5,717 nucleotides of DNA from Erysipelotrichaceae bacterium (GTDB taxonomy: Bacteria > Bacillota_I > Bacilli_A > Erysipelotrichales > Erysipelotrichaceae): contig JAFZBT010000051.1 of assembly GCA_017561615.1 (NCBI GenBank), positions 1 to 5,717 of the forward strand, read 5' to 3'. The notes below the pieces were generated by a model, which ran no database searches, was not told the DNA's origin, and saw nothing but the letters and a program-made list of their open reading frames with translations. Below are positions 4,729 to 5,717 of this stretch, piece by piece (within the stretch, counting starts at the first letter, position 1; every line of letters starts with the position of its first letter). The translations under genes and the position numbers were made by a program.

Positions 4729-5717
4729 ATGGACGAGTTATATCGTACGGAACAGGATTCCGTTGGCAGTCTGAAGGTTCCGGCGGAAGCCTATTACGGC
4801 ATCCATTCGCTAAGGGCCAGGGAGAACTTTCCCATTACCGGCCAGCCGGTCAACCGGGAAATGATCATCGCCATTGCCATGGTCAAGAAAGCCTGTGCTC
4901 TGGCCAATCATCACGCTTCCCTGCTCAGCAAGCGCAAGAAGGACGCCATCGTTGCGGCCTGCGATGAGATCATTGAAGGCAAGCTGCATGACAGCTTCAT
5001 CGTCGACGCCATTCAGGGCGGCGCCGGTACCAGCATGAACATGAACGCCAACGAAGTGATTGCCAACCGGGCGCTGGAACTGCTGGGACGTCCCAAGGGC
5101 GCCTATCAGTCGCTGAGCCCTACTGACGACGTCAACAAGGGACAGTCGACCAACGACGTCATCCCCACGGCCGGCAAGATCGCCGTCATCAGGCTGCTGA
5201 AGAACCTCGATGATCAGCTGGACAGGCTGATCGGTTCCTTCGACGCCAAGGCCAGGGAGTTCGATGACATCCTCAAGATGGGACGCACGCAGCTGGAAGA
5301 CGCCGTACCGATCCGACTCGGTCAGGAATTCAACGGCTATGCCACCTCCGTAAGGCGCTGCCGCAAGCGTCTGGCCAAGGTCGGCGCGGAAATGCATACC
5401 GTCAACCTCGGCGGTACCGCCATCGGTACCGGTATCAACGCCGACATCCAGTACGAAGAACTCATCGTCCCCACTCTCTCCAAGGTCAGCCATCTGGGAC
5501 TCAAGCAGGCGGAAGACCTGATCGACGCCACCCAGAATCTTGACGGCTTCGTCGCCGTCTCCGGCGCCGTCAAGGCTTTAGCCGTTACCCTTTCAAAGAT
5601 CTGCAACGACCTCAGGCTGATCGCCAGCGGTCCGCGTACCGGCATCGGCGAGATCAACCTGCCGGCGAGGCAGAACGGCTCCTCGATCATGCCCGGCAAG
5701 GTAAACCCGGTCATTCC
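4729..5717 (+). CDS. aspA: Aspartate ammonia-lyase (3' partial)
   Basis: Aspartase reversibly deaminates L-aspartate to fumarate and ammonia in the cytoplasm, acting as a homotetramer. ATG at 4729 follows GAGGGG (4715-4720), 8 nt away. 329 of about 470 residues are visible; the gene runs off the right edge just after the active-site loop. Superfamily motifs are AYYGIHSLRARENFPI (21-36), GGAGTSMNMNANEV (97-110), QSTND (139-143), MGRTQLEDAVP (184-194), NLGGTAIGTGIN (226-237), SGPRTGIGEINLP (300-312) and the signature GSSIMPGKVNPVI (317-329). Known aspartase active-site positions are filled at the same numbers: Thr101, Ser140, Thr141, Thr187, catalytic base Ser318, Ser319, Lys324 and Asn326. This also supports the start. 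GRTQ favours aspartase over class II fumarase, which usually has GRTH. It is divergent from the trmB operon and likely has its own promoter. It may feed fumarate to anaerobic metabolism (inference). Confidence 0.95.
   Translation, partial: MDELYRTEQDSVGSLKVPAEAYYGIHSLRARENFPITGQPVNREMIIAIAMVKKACALANHHASLLSKRKKDAIVAACDEIIEGKLHDSFIVDAIQGGAGTSMNMNANEVIANRALELLGRPKGAYQSLSPTDDVNKGQSTNDVIPTAGKIAVIRLLKNLDDQLDRLIGSFDAKAREFDDILKMGRTQLEDAVPIRLGQEFNGYATSVRRCRKRLAKVGAEMHTVNLGGTAIGTGINADIQYEELIVPTLSKVSHLGLKQAEDLIDATQNLDGFVAVSGAVKALAVTLSKICNDLRLIASGPRTGIGEINLPARQNGSSIMPGKVNPVI

Noticed and set aside
4810..5493. Open frame antisense to aspA (227 codons, - strand)
   Set aside because: It covers conserved aspartase motifs on the opposite strand; its Gly/Asp/Val-rich composition is typical of an antisense shadow.
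4729..5717. Class II fumarase (fumC) instead of aspartase
   Set aside because: The N-terminus (YYGIHSLRARENFPI) and GRTQLEDAVP are aspartase-like; fumarases usually have GRTHLQDA and an RTFG-like start. A small doubt remains because the C-terminus is missing.

Overview
This window looks like a bacterial chromosome segment from a Gram-positive Bacillota (Firmicutes) lineage, possibly the Erysipelotrichia. The evidence is strong Bacillota-type ribosome binding sites (AAGGAGG, AGGAGG, GGGAGG), a J-domain/TPR protein paired with a small membrane zinc-ribbon protein, a SPIFG-motif protein directly before murC, and a lipoprotein with a clean LAGC lipobox. GC content is moderate (about half), with a preference for C or G at third codon positions. 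The class assignment is an inference. I see no mobile element, CRISPR array, tRNA or rRNA.

Layout: (1) On the + strand, the 3' end of a J-domain-type cochaperone with TPR-like repeats (2-457) is followed 12 nt later by a two-helix membrane protein ending in a four-cysteine zinc ribbon (470-910). A 12-bp-stem intrinsic terminator at 909-937 closes this pair and also serves the convergent operon. (2) On the - strand there is a compact four-gene operon, read from right to left: trmB (4565-3930), an unrecognised lipoprotein (3929-3093), an unrecognised coiled-coil/disordered protein with SPIFG/SPING motifs (3139-2351), and murC (2304-940). The first two genes abut directly (TAA then ATG). Genes two and three overlap by 47 nt. 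A perfect 24-nt palindrome lies between gene three and murC. (3) A 163-bp divergent intergenic region (4566-4728) carries a good candidate promoter for the operon, a weaker one for aspA, and a small dyad. (4) On the + strand, aspA starts at 4729 and runs off the right edge after 329 codons.

How they fit together: MurC makes the first amino-acid addition to the peptidoglycan precursor stem, and TrmB makes m7G46 in tRNA. The two genes between them are probably envelope- or division-related by position, but their function cannot be read from sequence. In Bacillus, as I recall, sftA (a septal DNA translocase) lies directly upstream of murC with trmB nearby. The SPIFG protein sits in the sftA position and carries a motif I associate with the SftA N-terminal linker, but it has no ATPase motor. 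AspA (aspartate to fumarate plus ammonia) is a separate metabolic unit. Nothing here amounts to a clearly new system. The most interesting parts are the SPIFG protein, its overlapping lipoprotein partner, and the palindrome in front of murC.
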